Positions 8,529 through 18,611 of a stretch of DNA of 64,000 nt are shown here, in pieces. The notes beneath the pieces were generated by a model that saw only the letters and a program-made list of their open reading frames with translations, was not told the origin of the DNA and did no database searches. A program made the translations under genes and the position numbers. The DNA is from Epilithonimonas caeni DSM 17710. Its GTDB lineage: Bacteria > Bacteroidota > Bacteroidia > Flavobacteriales > Weeksellaceae. The stretch covers positions 310,001 through 374,000 of the forward strand of contig NZ_AUFK01000014.1 of NCBI RefSeq assembly GCF_000426465.1, in the 5' to 3' direction. Positions within the stretch are counted from its first letter, which is position 1. Every line of letters starts with the position of its first letter.

Positions 8529-8735
8529 AAGTTACTTACAGTCATTTCTAAAGGTCATATGTCACCGCAGATTTAGAAGATATTTTCTAGTAAAAACAAC
8601 AGCGATCTCATAATTTCAGAATCACGCAAATATAATTAAACGATTCAAACCTGTAATATTTTATTTTAGTTAATAACACCTGCCAGAGCGAGATTGTTGG
8701 AGAAAATTTCAGATTAATTATAATATTGCCGAAAA

Positions 8736-8767
8736 AAAATCCCCGAAAAATTACTTTCGAGGATTTT
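8736..8767 (-). terminator. Intrinsic terminator after gltA
   Basis: A stem AAAATCCcCGAAA / TTTCGaGGATTTT with one internal mismatch and a six-base loop lies 21 bases after the citrate synthase stop. On the minus strand it is followed by a T run. The other bases of the 8529-8787 gap show nothing else I can name. Confidence 0.8.
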
Positions 8768-8787
8768 ATATTGATTTTCAGAAATTT

Positions 8788-10074
8788 TTATCTGTTTGCA
8801 ATATCCACATAGTCACGAAGTTGCGAACCTTGATAGATCTGTCTTGGTCTTCCGATAGGATCTCCTTTCAGTCTCATTTCTCTCCATTGGGCAATCCATC
8901 CCGGCAATCTTCCCAATGCAAACATTACAGTGAACATTTCTGTCGGGATTCCCAAAGCTCTGTAGATGATTCCTGAGTAGAAATCTACGTTTGGATATAA
9001 TTTTCTTTCGATGAAATATTCGTCTTCCAAAGCTACTTTTTCTAGTTGCATTGCAATATCAAGTGCTTTATCCTGAATTCCTAATTTTCCTAGAATATCG
9101 TCAGCCGCTTTTTTGATGATCTTCGCTCTTGGATCAAAGTTTTTGTAAACCCTGTGTCCGAAGCCCATCAATCTGAAGCCATCGTTTTTATCTTTAGCTT
9201 TGGCAACCCATTTGTTCACATCGCCGCCATCTTTTTCAATCAATTCAAGCATTTCGATAACTGCCTGGTTAGCACCACCGTGCAATGGCCCCCAAAGTGC
9301 AGAAACACCTGCAGAGATAGATGCGAATAATCCCGTGTGTGCAGAACCTACCATTCTAACAGTAGAAGTAGAGCAGTTTTGCTCGTGATCAGCATGGAGT
9401 ATCAATAATTTATCTAATGCAGCAACTACGACCGGATCCAATTCAAATTCCTCATTTGGTAATCTGAATGCCATTTTGTAGAAATTTTCTACATAATTCA
9501 GACTGTTATCACCATGGTTAATTGGTAAACCTTGGGTTTTTCTGTAAGTCCAGGCACAAAGATGAGAGAATTTTGCAATCATCAATTCTGCTGCAAGGTC
9601 CATTTCTTCTTTTGACTTAACATCTACTGCCTTCGGGTTGAATGCCGTTAAAGCAGAAGTTAAAGCAGACAAAACACCCATTGGATGAGCAGAACGCGGG
9701 AAGACATCGATCAGTCTTTTCATTTCGTCCGCCACGAAGTTATATTTCTTGATATTGTTCTCGAATGAAGAAAACTGGTCGGCCGTCGGCAACTCCCCGT
9801 GAAGCAAAAGATACATCACTTCTGTAAAATTGGATTTCTCAGCAATCTGCTCTATTGGATAACCTCTGTAGAACAATTCCCCCTTATCACCATCCAGGTA
9901 AGTAATTTCACTAATTGTAGCACCTGTATTTTTGTACCCAAGATCCAAAGTAATCAAACCTGTTTGATCTCTCAATTTAGAAATATCAATTCCTCTGTCA
10001 CCGATAGTACTATCTACGATTGGATATTCGAAGCTTTTTCCATCGTAATTCAATATAACTTTATTATCTGACAT
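8788..10074 (-). CDS. gltA: Citrate synthase
   Basis: This is a 428-residue type II citrate synthase, condensing oxaloacetate and acetyl-CoA at the entry of the TCA cycle. The catalytic triad is intact: H265 in WGPLHGGAN, H307 in GFGHRVY and D364 in PNVDFYSG, at nearly the numbering of the E. coli enzyme. HADHEQN (227-233) and SAHPMGV (128-134) are also present. It is a single-gene unit: a promoter lies just upstream, a terminator downstream, and both neighbours are separated by over 200 bases. Confidence 0.97.
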   Translation of the reverse strand: MSDNKVILNYDGKSFEYPIVDSTIGDRGIDISKLRDQTGLITLDLGYKNTGATISEITYLDGDKGELFYRGYPIEQIAEKSNFTEVMYLLLHGELPTADQFSSFENNIKKYNFVADEMKRLIDVFPRSAHPMGVLSALTSALTAFNPKAVDVKSKEEMDLAAELMIAKFSHLCAWTYRKTQGLPINHGDNSLNYVENFYKMAFRLPNEEFELDPVVVAALDKLLILHADHEQNCSTSTVRMVGSAHTGLFASISAGVSALWGPLHGGANQAVIEMLELIEKDGGDVNKWVAKAKDKNDGFRLMGFGHRVYKNFDPRAKIIKKAADDILGKLGIQDKALDIAMQLEKVALEDEYFIERKLYPNVDFYSGIIYRALGIPTEMFTVMFALGRLPGWIAQWREMRLKGDPIGRPRQIYQGSQLRDYVDIANR

Positions 10075-10093
10075 TTTAAAAAAATTTATTTGC

Positions 10094-10124
10094 TAAATAT
10101 AACACTTTCAGTCTTAATGCTCAA
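10094..10124 (-). promoter_or_regulatory. Promoter of gltA
   Basis: On the minus strand TTG (10124-10122), a 20-base spacer and TATATTTA (10101-10094) fit the Bacteroidota promoter TTG-N17-23-TAnnTTTG with one mismatch in the last base. The ATG follows 19 bases after the box. Confidence 0.5.
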
Positions 10125-10246
10125 CTGACAAAAGTCATATCTCACAATCGATTATATTAATATCAATAATTGAATAAAAAAAATAATTATTTATGAAAAA
10201 ACCAAATAATTAACAAATTGATTCTCAAATAAATAAAAAATAAAAA

Positions 10247-10268
10247 GCATCTGGAAAATTCCAAATGC
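10247..10268 (-). terminator. Intrinsic terminator after eno
   Basis: GCATTTGGAA and TTCCAGATGC pair with one G-T wobble, followed on the minus strand by a T-rich tail. It begins 26 bases after the enolase stop. Confidence 0.8.
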
Positions 10269-10294
10269 CTTAAATTATAATTTTTTGTTAAATC

Positions 10295-11602
<1,308 letters not shown>

Positions 11603-11639
11603 TTAAGATTTTTATTTGTTTTGTTTTTTTTAAGCATTG

Positions 11640-11647
11640 CAAATTTA
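11640..11647 (-). promoter_or_regulatory. -7 box of eno
   Basis: The minus-strand TAAATTTG matches TAnnTTTG. It lies 52 bases upstream of the enolase ATG. No clear TTG is seen at the -33 distance, so only the -7 element is supported. Confidence 0.45.
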
Positions 11648-11706
11648 AACATTTTAAATATTATGTAATGAATCCTTTTAGATATTTGACGATCTCAAAA
11701 GATGAT

Positions 11707-12099
11707 TTATTTCAATATCTTATATTTTATTTTTATGATGCCTGCATTCAAGCTTGCGATCTTTTTAAAAGCCCCCTGACTAAGGTCAAATTCCCGAGAC
11801 GGCTTCAACGGGCCCCGGTCATTCACCGTTATGATAACCAATCTACCATTATCTATATTAATGATCTTCACTCTGGTTCCGAAAGAAAGTGATCTATGGG
11901 CACCTGTCATTTTATAGTGTCTATAAACTTCCCCGCTAACCGTTTTCCTTCCATTAAATTTGTCAGCATAATATGAAGCTGTTGTAAATCTATATCCCGA
12001 ACTGTGATTTGAGGGATTCCGACCTCCGCAAGAAACAACAACTATTAAAAATATGTATGTTTTCAATACATAATGGAATATTCTATAAAAAGTTTTCAT
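11707..12099 (-). CDS. RlpA-like double-psi beta-barrel lipoprotein
   Basis: This 130-residue protein has a lipoprotein signal: a hydrophobic stretch ending VVVSC, with C24 the likely lipidated cysteine. The rest is a single RlpA/DPBB domain, recognised from TASYYADKFNGRKTVSGEVY, the MTGAHRSLSFGTRVKI segment and VIITVNDRGP followed by FDLSQGAF. RlpA proteins bind or cleave denuded peptidoglycan at the septum; no SPOR domain is present here, so it may not localise to the septum. The gene is separate from its neighbours and reads toward eno. Confidence 0.85.
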   Translation of the reverse strand: MKTFYRIFHYVLKTYIFLIVVVSCGGRNPSNHSSGYRFTTASYYADKFNGRKTVSGEVYRHYKMTGAHRSLSFGTRVKIINIDNGRLVIITVNDRGPLKPSREFDLSQGAFKKIASLNAGIIKIKYKILK

Positions 12100-12234
12100 T
12101 ATTATAATTTACAAAGGTTAATAAATCAACAATAAAAAATGTTAATTGTTCATTAATATTTTGTTTATATTGCAGAAATTTCTAATTTAGTTTTCGAATT
12201 AGTTTAGAGATTAAAATATAATCTCCTATTTTAA

Positions 12235-13002
12235 ATGAATTACGAAAGTATAAAATTAACGATAGACGGAAAAATCGCCATTGTTACGATCAACAGGCCG
12301 GAAAGCTTAAATGCCTTGAATGCTGGGGTTCTTAACGATCTGGAAAATGTTTTTGATCATCTGGATTCTGAGAAGACTGTTAATTGTATCATTGTAACCG
12401 GGAGCGGAGAAAAGTCTTTCGTTGCCGGAGCAGACATTAAAGAATTTCCTTCCCTAACTAAGGAACAGGCAACCGAACTATCAAAAAGAGGGCATTTGAT
12501 CTTTAATAAAATAGAAAATCTCAGCAAGCCGGTGATTGCGGCAATCAATGGTTTTGCTTTGGGCGGAGGATTGGAATTGGCAATGTCCTGTCATATAAGA
12601 TATGCATCTGAAAATGCAAAACTTGGTTTGCCGGAAGTAACCTTGGGATTAATTCCAGGATATGGAGGAACGCAGAGATTACCAAAATTAGTAGGAAAAG
12701 GAATTGCCAATGAAATGATTTTCTCCGCAAAAATGATCACTGCTGAAAAAGCCAAATCAATTGGTTTGGTGAATGAAGTTTTCCCTCTCGGAGAATTGCT
12801 TCCTAAAACGAAGGAATTGGCTGAGCAAATCGTTAAAAACTCGCCACAGGGAATTGCAAAGGCAATAAAAGCGGTGAATGCAAGCGACTCAGAAAAAGGA
12901 ATGGAAAAAGAGATAAATTCTTTCGGAGAGCTATTCGCACAAGATGATTTTAAAGAGGGCGTTTCTGCATTTATTGAAAAAAGAAAACCTATTTTCAATT
13001 AA
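12235..13002 (+). CDS. Enoyl-CoA hydratase (crotonase family)
   Basis: The 255-residue protein hydrates trans-2-enoyl-CoA. Both catalytic glutamates of true hydratases are present, E114 in GGGLELAM and E134 in LPEVTLG, with the usual 20-residue spacing. The oxyanion-hole segments VAGADIKEF and NGFALGGG are also present. Crotonase relatives with other reactions usually lack one glutamate, so hydratase is the favoured call. It is first of four closely spaced plus-strand genes, with 9 bases to the next gene, although the products are functionally unrelated. Confidence 0.92.
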   Translation: MNYESIKLTIDGKIAIVTINRPESLNALNAGVLNDLENVFDHLDSEKTVNCIIVTGSGEKSFVAGADIKEFPSLTKEQATELSKRGHLIFNKIENLSKPVIAAINGFALGGGLELAMSCHIRYASENAKLGLPEVTLGLIPGYGGTQRLPKLVGKGIANEMIFSAKMITAEKAKSIGLVNEVFPLGELLPKTKELAEQIVKNSPQGIAKAIKAVNASDSEKGMEKEINSFGELFAQDDFKEGVSAFIEKRKPIFN

Positions 13003-13011
13003 ATTTGCAGA

Positions 13012-13443
13012 ATGGATTATAACAAGTTCGACATTGCTTATCTTAAGATGGCGTCTGAATGGGCGAATCTATCTTATTGTAAGAGAAAAAAAGTAGGGGC
13101 TCTTATTGTAAAAGACCGAATGATCATTTCTGACGGCTACAACGGAACTCCTTCTGGATTTGAGAACAATTGTGAGGATGAAGAAGGAAAAACAAACTGG
13201 TTTGTTCTACATGCAGAAGCTAATGCAATCTTAAAAATTGCTGGAAGTACACAGTCCTCTAAAGGTGCAACATTATATATAACAATGTCTCCTTGTAAAG
13301 AGTGCAGCAAGCTTATATTGCAATCCGGAATAGAGAAAGTGGTGTATATGACCGGCTACTCTGATGACAGCGGGTTAGAATTTTTAAAGAATGCGGGAAT
13401 CGAGATTTTAAATATCACTGAACAAGAATTATATCATTTATGA
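13012..13443 (+). CDS. Deoxycytidylate (dCMP) deaminase family protein
   Basis: This 143-residue zinc-dependent cytidine/deoxycytidylate deaminase shows the zinc site: HAEANAI (H68 with E70 as proton shuttle) and SPCKECSK (C95, C98). A second possible metal group, CKRKK...NNCEDEEG, precedes it, as is common in ComEB/dCMP deaminase proteins. It would turn dCMP into dUMP for thymidylate synthesis. It lies 9 bases after the hydratase gene and 40 before the recombinase gene. Confidence 0.9.
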   Translation: MDYNKFDIAYLKMASEWANLSYCKRKKVGALIVKDRMIISDGYNGTPSGFENNCEDEEGKTNWFVLHAEANAILKIAGSTQSSKGATLYITMSPCKECSKLILQSGIEKVVYMTGYSDDSGLEFLKNAGIEILNITEQELYHL

Positions 13444-13483
13444 AATAAATAAAACATAATACAAAAACAATAAAACACAAATT

Positions 13484-14395
13484 ATGAACTGGTCCGAAAA
13501 AATTACAGACTTCTCAAATTTTCTAAAATTTGAGAAAAGTTTCTCTGACAACACACTTGACGCTTATATCAGAGACATCAAAAAGCTGGAAAGCTTTGCA
13601 ACAACAGAGTTAGAAGACGTATCTCCACAGAATATATCTTACGAAAACCTACAGGAATTCATCTACCAACTTTCGAAAAAGAAAATCAGCGAACGATCCC
13701 AGGCAAGAGGAATTTCTTCTATAAAGGCATTTTTCAAATTTCTTTTGGAAGAAGAGTATAGAGATGACAATCCTTCCTCTCTTCTAGAAGGTCCAAAATT
13801 GGGTCTATATCTTCCCGATACCTTGAGTATGGATGATATCGACAGAATAATAAACAGCATTGATAAAAAAACAGACATTGGACAAAGAAACCAATGTATT
13901 CTGGAAGTTCTGTACGGTTGTGGTCTACGCGTTTCTGAACTGGTGGATTTGAAAATATCAAATATTAATTTCAAAGAAGGATTTATCATTGTAGAAGGGA
14001 AAGGCGAAAAGACCAGGCTTGTTCCCCTTGCACACTCTACGGCAGAATATCTGCACCACTATATACAGAACGTCCGGAACAAAATCAAAGTCAACAAAAA
14101 ACATGAGGATATTGTATTTCTAAATACTAGAGGTACCAATATGTCTAGGGTTATCGTTTTCATCATCATTAAGGAATTGACTCAAAAAGCTGGAATCAGC
14201 AAAAGTATTTCGCCACACACCTTCAGACACTCTTTTGCAACCCATTTGTTGCAGAACGGAGCCGATTTGAGATTCATTCAGGAAATGTTAGGACATAGCA
14301 GTATCACAACAACTCAAATCTACACGCATCTGAAAACTGAGGAGTTGAGAGATGTTATTTTAAATTTCCATCCAAGAAACAGAAACATCGCGTAG
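13484..14395 (+). CDS. xerD: Site-specific tyrosine recombinase XerD
   Basis: This is a 303-residue Xer recombinase with an N-terminal SAM-like core-binding domain (1-95) and a catalytic domain. All the active residues are seen: R149 (GCGLRVSEL), K174 (EGKGEKTR), H245 and R248 (PHTFRHSFATH), H271 (LGHSS) and Y280 (TQIYTH). This is the size and motif set of the chromosomal dimer resolution enzyme, not of an integrase on a mobile element. XerC and XerD are hard to tell apart without a tree, so the letter is tentative. No att or dif site was found beside it. Confidence 0.88.
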   Translation: MNWSEKITDFSNFLKFEKSFSDNTLDAYIRDIKKLESFATTELEDVSPQNISYENLQEFIYQLSKKKISERSQARGISSIKAFFKFLLEEEYRDDNPSSLLEGPKLGLYLPDTLSMDDIDRIINSIDKKTDIGQRNQCILEVLYGCGLRVSELVDLKISNINFKEGFIIVEGKGEKTRLVPLAHSTAEYLHHYIQNVRNKIKVNKKHEDIVFLNTRGTNMSRVIVFIIIKELTQKAGISKSISPHTFRHSFATHLLQNGADLRFIQEMLGHSSITTTQIYTHLKTEELRDVILNFHPRNRNIA

Positions 14396-14413
14396 TTTTC
14401 TTAAATTTATCCA

Positions 14414-14929
14414 ATGGAAAACTTGAGATTCTGCCCCAAATGTGGGCAGGAAAAATTATTGTGGAATAATATTACCAAATTTAGTTGCAGCAATTGTGAT
14501 TTTGTTTTGTATCATAATACTGCTGCAGCTGTTGCGGTGATCATAAAATATCGGGATGAATTATTTTTTACAGTAAGAAATCAAGAACCTGGAAAAGGGA
14601 AATGGGATTTACCCGGTGGATTTACCGACCCAAAAGAAAGCTCTGAAGAAACTTGTTCAAGAGAGCTAAATGAGGAATTGGGATTAATAATTAATCCTGA
14701 AGAGTTTAAATATCTGGGAAGCCAGCCGAACATCTATCCTTATAAAAATATTGATTACAACACTTTAGACCTATTCTACCTGTATGACGTTGAAGAAAAA
14801 TTTGAAATCAAATTGGAAGAATCCGAGATCTCTGAAACCATTTGGATAAAAGTTTCAGAACTTGACTTGGATAAGATCGCTTTTGAATCTCAGAAACGAT
14901 TTCTTAAAACCTACATTGATAAACTTTAA
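14414..14929 (+). CDS. Nudix hydrolase with N-terminal zinc ribbon
   Basis: The 171-residue protein begins with a zinc ribbon, C7-x2-C10 and C25-x2-C28. It then has a perfect Nudix box between G69 and L91 (GX5EX7REUXEEXGU, with E75, R83-E84 and E87-E88). Nudix enzymes hydrolyse nucleoside diphosphates linked to another group. A ribbon ahead of the domain occurs in NudC-like NADH or RNA-cap hydrolases, but the protein is too short for NudC. The substrate is unknown. It ends in a terminator shared with the convergent gene. Confidence 0.9.
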   Translation: MENLRFCPKCGQEKLLWNNITKFSCSNCDFVLYHNTAAAVAVIIKYRDELFFTVRNQEPGKGKWDLPGGFTDPKESSEETCSRELNEELGLIINPEEFKYLGSQPNIYPYKNIDYNTLDLFYLYDVEEKFEIKLEESEISETIWIKVSELDLDKIAFESQKRFLKTYIDKL

Positions 14930-14931
14930 TA

Positions 14932-14959
14932 AAAAACCGGAAACTGATTTCCGGTTTTT
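14932..14959. terminator. Bidirectional terminator between Nudix and thioredoxin-like genes
   Basis: CCGGAAA ctga TTTCCGG with A5 before and T5 after forms a symmetrical terminator serving both convergent genes. Confidence 0.9.
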
Positions 14960-14965
14960 GTTTTA

Positions 14966-15523
14966 TTATTTCCATTTGATATTGCAACCTAAACTGGGTC
15001 TCTGAAAATCTTCTTGCTCCACTCCGGCCAAAAGATTTTCGAAAGCGATAATCAGATCTTCACCCGTGATTTCTTTCTGATTTCCTGGTCTAGAATCGTC
15101 CATTTGCCCACGGTAGATCAAATTTAGATTTTCATCGAAAAAGTAAAAATCCGGAGTACAAGCCGCATCATAAGCTTTTGCAATTTCCTGAGACTCGTCG
15201 TACAGATAAGGGAATTTTATGCCTCTTTCAACCACAAACTCCACCATCATCTCCGGAGAATCTGCAGGGTACCGATCCACATCATTAGAATTAATTCCGA
15301 TAAACTCAATTCCTTGAGATTTGTAATCTTCATACAATTCTTCTAATTTATCGATGATATGAAGAACGAATGGACAATGGTTACACATAAAAACAACCAA
15401 AGTTCCTTTTTTTCCTTTCAAAAATCCAAGACTTTGTAATTCGTTATTTTTTGATGGATCAGGAAGTTTAAAATCTGGAGCTTTTGTTCCTAAAGCCAAC
15501 ATATTCGAAGGTGTATTTGACAT
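14966..15523 (-). CDS. Thioredoxin-like / AhpC-TSA family protein
   Basis: This is a 185-residue thioredoxin-fold protein without signal peptide. The redox site is CNHC (47-50) in VVFMCNHCPFV, where a peroxiredoxin would have a different cysteine context. Downstream are EFIGINSND, YDESQEIAKAYDAACTPDFYFFD with the cis-proline region, and LIYRGQMDDSRPG. This matches the cytoplasmic thioredoxin family often annotated as AhpC/TSA-like. The physiological partner is unknown. It is a single gene between a shared terminator and miaA. Confidence 0.85.
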   Translation of the reverse strand: MSNTPSNMLALGTKAPDFKLPDPSKNNELQSLGFLKGKKGTLVVFMCNHCPFVLHIIDKLEELYEDYKSQGIEFIGINSNDVDRYPADSPEMMVEFVVERGIKFPYLYDESQEIAKAYDAACTPDFYFFDENLNLIYRGQMDDSRPGNQKEITGEDLIIAFENLLAGVEQEDFQRPSLGCNIKWK

Positions 15524-15594
15524 AATATTTTATTTAATATAGCAGTGTATCAATTTACCATTTTAAAAAATCCGATTGGTAAATTGGTAAATTT

Positions 15595-16497
15595 TCACTT
15601 TGGTAAATTTGATAACAAAGATAATGCTTCTTGCAGAGAATTATCATAGTTGACCCAATTTACATTTTCCAATTTCCGATTCCAGGTCGTTTGCCGTTTA
15701 GCATAGCGTCTGGAGTTTTTCTTGATCTCTGAAACAGCGAAATCCAAATTCCATTCTCCATCAAAATACCGGAACAATTCTGAATAGCCAACGGTTTGCA
15801 AAGCCACTTTGTCCCTATCAGCGATCAAACCTTTTGCTTCTTCCAATAATCCGTTTTCCATCATTTTATCAACACGCAGATTGATCCTTTCGTAGATGAT
15901 TTCTCTTGGCGCATCGATTCCGATTCTAATGGTTTCAAAATCACGTTTTATTTTTGGTGTACTAAGATTTTCGGTGTACGTTTTTCCTGTTTGCCAAATG
16001 ATGTCAATTGCTCTTAAAAGCCTTCTGGAATTATCTTTATCAACTATAGAATAATATTCCGGGTCAAGTTTTGCAAGTAATTTTTGTAGAGGTTCAATGC
16101 CTTCTTTCTCAAAGATCGAAATCAATTTTTTTTGATTTTCCTCATTCGCTACTGGCAAATCATTCATTCCTTCCACAACAGCTTTTTCGTACATTCCACT
16201 TCCTCCAACCATTATGGCCATATCTTTTTCTGCAAAAATATCATCCAATTTTTTCAAAGCTTCTTCTTCAAACAGCCCAATCGAATAATAATCGTCCACA
16301 CTAAGATTCCCGACAAAATGGTGTTTCGCTTCCGCTAATTCTGCATCGGTTGGCATTGCTGTTCCAATTCTCATTTCTTTATAAAACTGGCGCGAGTCGC
16401 AGGAGATAATTTCGGTATCGAGATGATTAGCCAAATCGATTGCCAATCGGGTTTTCCCGATTCCTGTAGTTCCAACGATGGAGATAAGACGTTTCAA
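15595..16497 (-). CDS. miaA: tRNA dimethylallyltransferase MiaA
   Basis: This 300-residue enzyme adds a dimethylallyl group to A37 of tRNAs reading UNN codons. Visible are the P-loop GTTGIGKTRLA at the N-terminus, DSRQFYKEM (residues 34-42) with the substrate-binding aspartate, VGGSGMYEKA and the C-terminal KRQTTWNRK. The start must be TTG (MKRLISIVG), as no in-frame ATG lies upstream. MiaB, which modifies the same base further, is encoded at 43.1 kb. Confidence 0.95.
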   Translation of the reverse strand: MKRLISIVGTTGIGKTRLAIDLANHLDTEIISCDSRQFYKEMRIGTAMPTDAELAEAKHHFVGNLSVDDYYSIGLFEEEALKKLDDIFAEKDMAIMVGGSGMYEKAVVEGMNDLPVANEENQKKLISIFEKEGIEPLQKLLAKLDPEYYSIVDKDNSRRLLRAIDIIWQTGKTYTENLSTPKIKRDFETIRIGIDAPREIIYERINLRVDKMMENGLLEEAKGLIADRDKVALQTVGYSELFRYFDGEWNLDFAVSEIKKNSRRYAKRQTTWNRKLENVNWVNYDNSLQEALSLLSNLPK

Positions 16498-16539
16498 AAA
16501 CTTAATTTTTGCAAATTTACGAAATCATTATTTTGATTT

Positions 16540-16698
16540 AAACGCAAAGTCCGCAAAGATTTTTATAAATAACCAACTGCTTTCAAGTCCGCAAAGGCGT
16601 AAAACTTAACAAAATGAAAATAATTGCTGAACAAAGTGCCCTTACGAAACTTAAAATATTTTCAATTATTACAATGAAACTTTGTGTTCATTGCGTTT
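16540..16698. repeat. Short element with inverted ends, Flavobacterium-type AACGCAAAG repeat
   Basis: The left end AAACGCAAAGTCCGCAAAG (16540-16558) and the right end CTTTGTGTTCATTGCGTTT (16680-16698) are inverted, 15 of 19 bases pairing. The 120-base interior holds a second AAGTCCGCAAAGGCGT copy and no gene. The arms resemble the long inverted repeats around the cassette at 54.7-55.4 kb, so both appear to belong to one dispersed family. It fills most of the gap before the aminotransferase gene. Confidence 0.55.
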
Positions 16699-16758
16699 AA
16701 AATATTCTCAAAAGGTTTTGATTTTTTAAAGTAATAATTACTTATTTTTACAATCAGA

Positions 16759-17916
16759 ATGGCTTTCAGATTACCAAACTCCAAACTTCCTGATGTGAAA
16801 ACAACGATTTTCACAGAAATGAGCTTATTGGCACAGCAGGAAAACGCAGTCAATCTTTCTCAGGGATTTCCGGATTATCAACCTGATGAAAATTTAATCC
16901 AATACCTCGGTGAATTTTCAAAAAAAGGTTATAATCAGTATGCGCCTTTGTCTGGGATCAAAGAACTCCGGGAAGAGATTTCCAGAAAATTCTATCTTCA
17001 ATATCACGTGGATTATCATCCGGATTCTGAAATCAATGTAACAGCCGGAGCCACTCAAGGGATTTTCACTATTATTTCTGCATTTGTAAAAAAAGGTGAT
17101 GAAGTCATTATTTTTGAACCGGCATACGATTGTTATGAACCCGCAATTATCCTGAATGGCGGCATTGTAAAAAATGTCAAAATGCTTTATCCGGATTATG
17201 AAATTAACTGGGTCGAAGTCAAAAAGCTGGTTACCGAAAAAACCAAGATGATCATCATCAACAATCCGAATAATCCTTCCGGGAAAATCCTGAAACAAAA
17301 CGATATCGATCAACTGATCTCGATTGTAAAAAATACGGATATCATTATTCTTAGTGATGAAGTTTATGAAAGTATCACTTTTGATGAAAAACCGCATCTG
17401 ACATTGGCAAAATATCCGGAACTAAAAGAAAGAACCTTCATCGTTGGCTCTTTTGGGAAATTGTTGCACATTACAGGCTGGAAAATCGGTTATGTTTGTG
17501 CGCCTTCGGATTTGATGAATGAGTTCAGGAAAGTTCATCAATTTAATGTGTTTTGTGTGAACACGCCGGCACAATTTGCTATTTCTAAATATTTGCAAAA
17601 TGTTGATGACTTCAAATCAATCTCAACATTTTTCCAAATAAAAAGAGATTATCTTAAAAGTGCTTTGAAGGAAACGCCTTTCCAGTTATTGGATTGTGAG
17701 GGAACATATTTTCTGTCTGCCAATTTTGGCGCAATTTCTGATAAGCAAGACAAAGATTTTTGTTATTGGTTGACGAAAGAGCACAAAGTTGCAACTATCC
17801 CGTTTTCAGCATTTTACAAAGACAAAATTGATGAAAGAGTGATTCGCTTTTGTTTTGCAAAAGAACAGGAAACATTAGAGAATGCCATAGAAAAGTTATT
17901 AAAAATTAAAATATAA
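16759..17916 (+). CDS. PLP-dependent methionine aminotransferase (fold type I)
   Basis: This 385-residue class I aminotransferase carries the PLP lysine K234 in SFGKLLHITGWKIGY, NNPNNPSGK (168-176) and SDEVYES (199-205). The N-terminal VNLSQGFPDY and the overall length match the methionine/kynurenine aminotransferase subgroup (YbdL, MtnE-like), which transaminates methionine from 2-keto-4-methylthiobutyrate. This would be the last step of methionine salvage. The substrate is inferred from family. It is not in an operon with the methionine synthesis genes 4 kb downstream. Confidence 0.85.
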   Translation: MAFRLPNSKLPDVKTTIFTEMSLLAQQENAVNLSQGFPDYQPDENLIQYLGEFSKKGYNQYAPLSGIKELREEISRKFYLQYHVDYHPDSEINVTAGATQGIFTIISAFVKKGDEVIIFEPAYDCYEPAIILNGGIVKNVKMLYPDYEINWVEVKKLVTEKTKMIIINNPNNPSGKILKQNDIDQLISIVKNTDIIILSDEVYESITFDEKPHLTLAKYPELKERTFIVGSFGKLLHITGWKIGYVCAPSDLMNEFRKVHQFNVFCVNTPAQFAISKYLQNVDDFKSISTFFQIKRDYLKSALKETPFQLLDCEGTYFLSANFGAISDKQDKDFCYWLTKEHKVATIPFSAFYKDKIDERVIRFCFAKEQETLENAIEKLLKIKI

Positions 17917-17990
17917 CATGAAATTGTCGCTATAAAAACTTTATAAATGACGATTGCATATAACCGAAATAAAAAAATAATAAATATTAT

Positions 17991-18557
17991 ATGAAAAACC
18001 TAATTATCGCCGCTTCTTTGTTAGTAGGGGTTAGCGCATTTTCTCAAGCAAAATTGGACCCGACAAAACTGAATTATTTTTCTGTGGATGTAAGTCCAAT
18101 GGATGCTGCTTATTATCCAATTCAGGTAACTTCTTCCAAATCGGATAGTCCGAAAGTGAAAGTGGTTTACTCCCGTCCGCAAAAAAAGAACAGAGTTGTT
18201 TTCGGAAACCTTGTGAAATTCGGAGATATTTGGAGATTCGGGGCAAATGAAAATTCTGAAATCAAATTCTATACGCCAGTAGTAATCGGTGGAAAGGAAA
18301 TTCCTGCAGGAACTTACAGTATTTTCGCTATTCCATTTGAAAAAGAATGGACAATTGTTCTAAATTCTGACATCGATAAATGGGGCGCCTATGCTTATGA
18401 CAAAAGTAAAGACGTTGTAAGATTCAATGTTCCGGTTGAGAAAACAAGCTCTCCAATCGAATATTTTTCCGTGACATTTGTACAGACAAAGTCCGGAGCA
18501 GATCTGTATGCTGGTTGGGATAATTCTCAAGTTAAATTTCCGATTGAATTTAAATAA
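17991..18557 (+). CDS. DUF2911 secreted protein
   Basis: This is a 188-residue protein with a signal peptide (MKNLIIAASLLVGVSAFSQA). The DUF2911 core VVYSRPQKKNRVVFGNLV, FGDIWRFGANENSEIKFY and AGTYSIFAIP fills residues 55-115. The family is common in Bacteroidota and its function is not known. It is a lone gene 74 bases after the aminotransferase gene, ending in a terminator shared with the convergent HAD gene. Confidence 0.88.
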   Translation: MKNLIIAASLLVGVSAFSQAKLDPTKLNYFSVDVSPMDAAYYPIQVTSSKSDSPKVKVVYSRPQKKNRVVFGNLVKFGDIWRFGANENSEIKFYTPVVIGGKEIPAGTYSIFAIPFEKEWTIVLNSDIDKWGAYAYDKSKDVVRFNVPVEKTSSPIEYFSVTFVQTKSGADLYAGWDNSQVKFPIEFK

Positions 18558-18577
18558 TCTACAAGATCTTAATAAAT

Positions 18578-18606
18578 AAAACCTTATCAGACTGATAAGG
18601 TTTTTT
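18578..18606. terminator. Bidirectional terminator between DUF2911 and HAD genes
   Basis: ACCTTATC and GATAAGGT pair around a short loop, with A-rich sequence before and T6 after, 20 bases after one stop and just before the other. Confidence 0.88.
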
Positions 18607-18611
18607 GTTTT

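Noticed and set aside
15540-15605. Repeated TTTACCA / TGGTAAAT words near the miaA stop as a terminator
   Set aside because: Several overlapping partial pairings but no stable stem with a T run in either direction.
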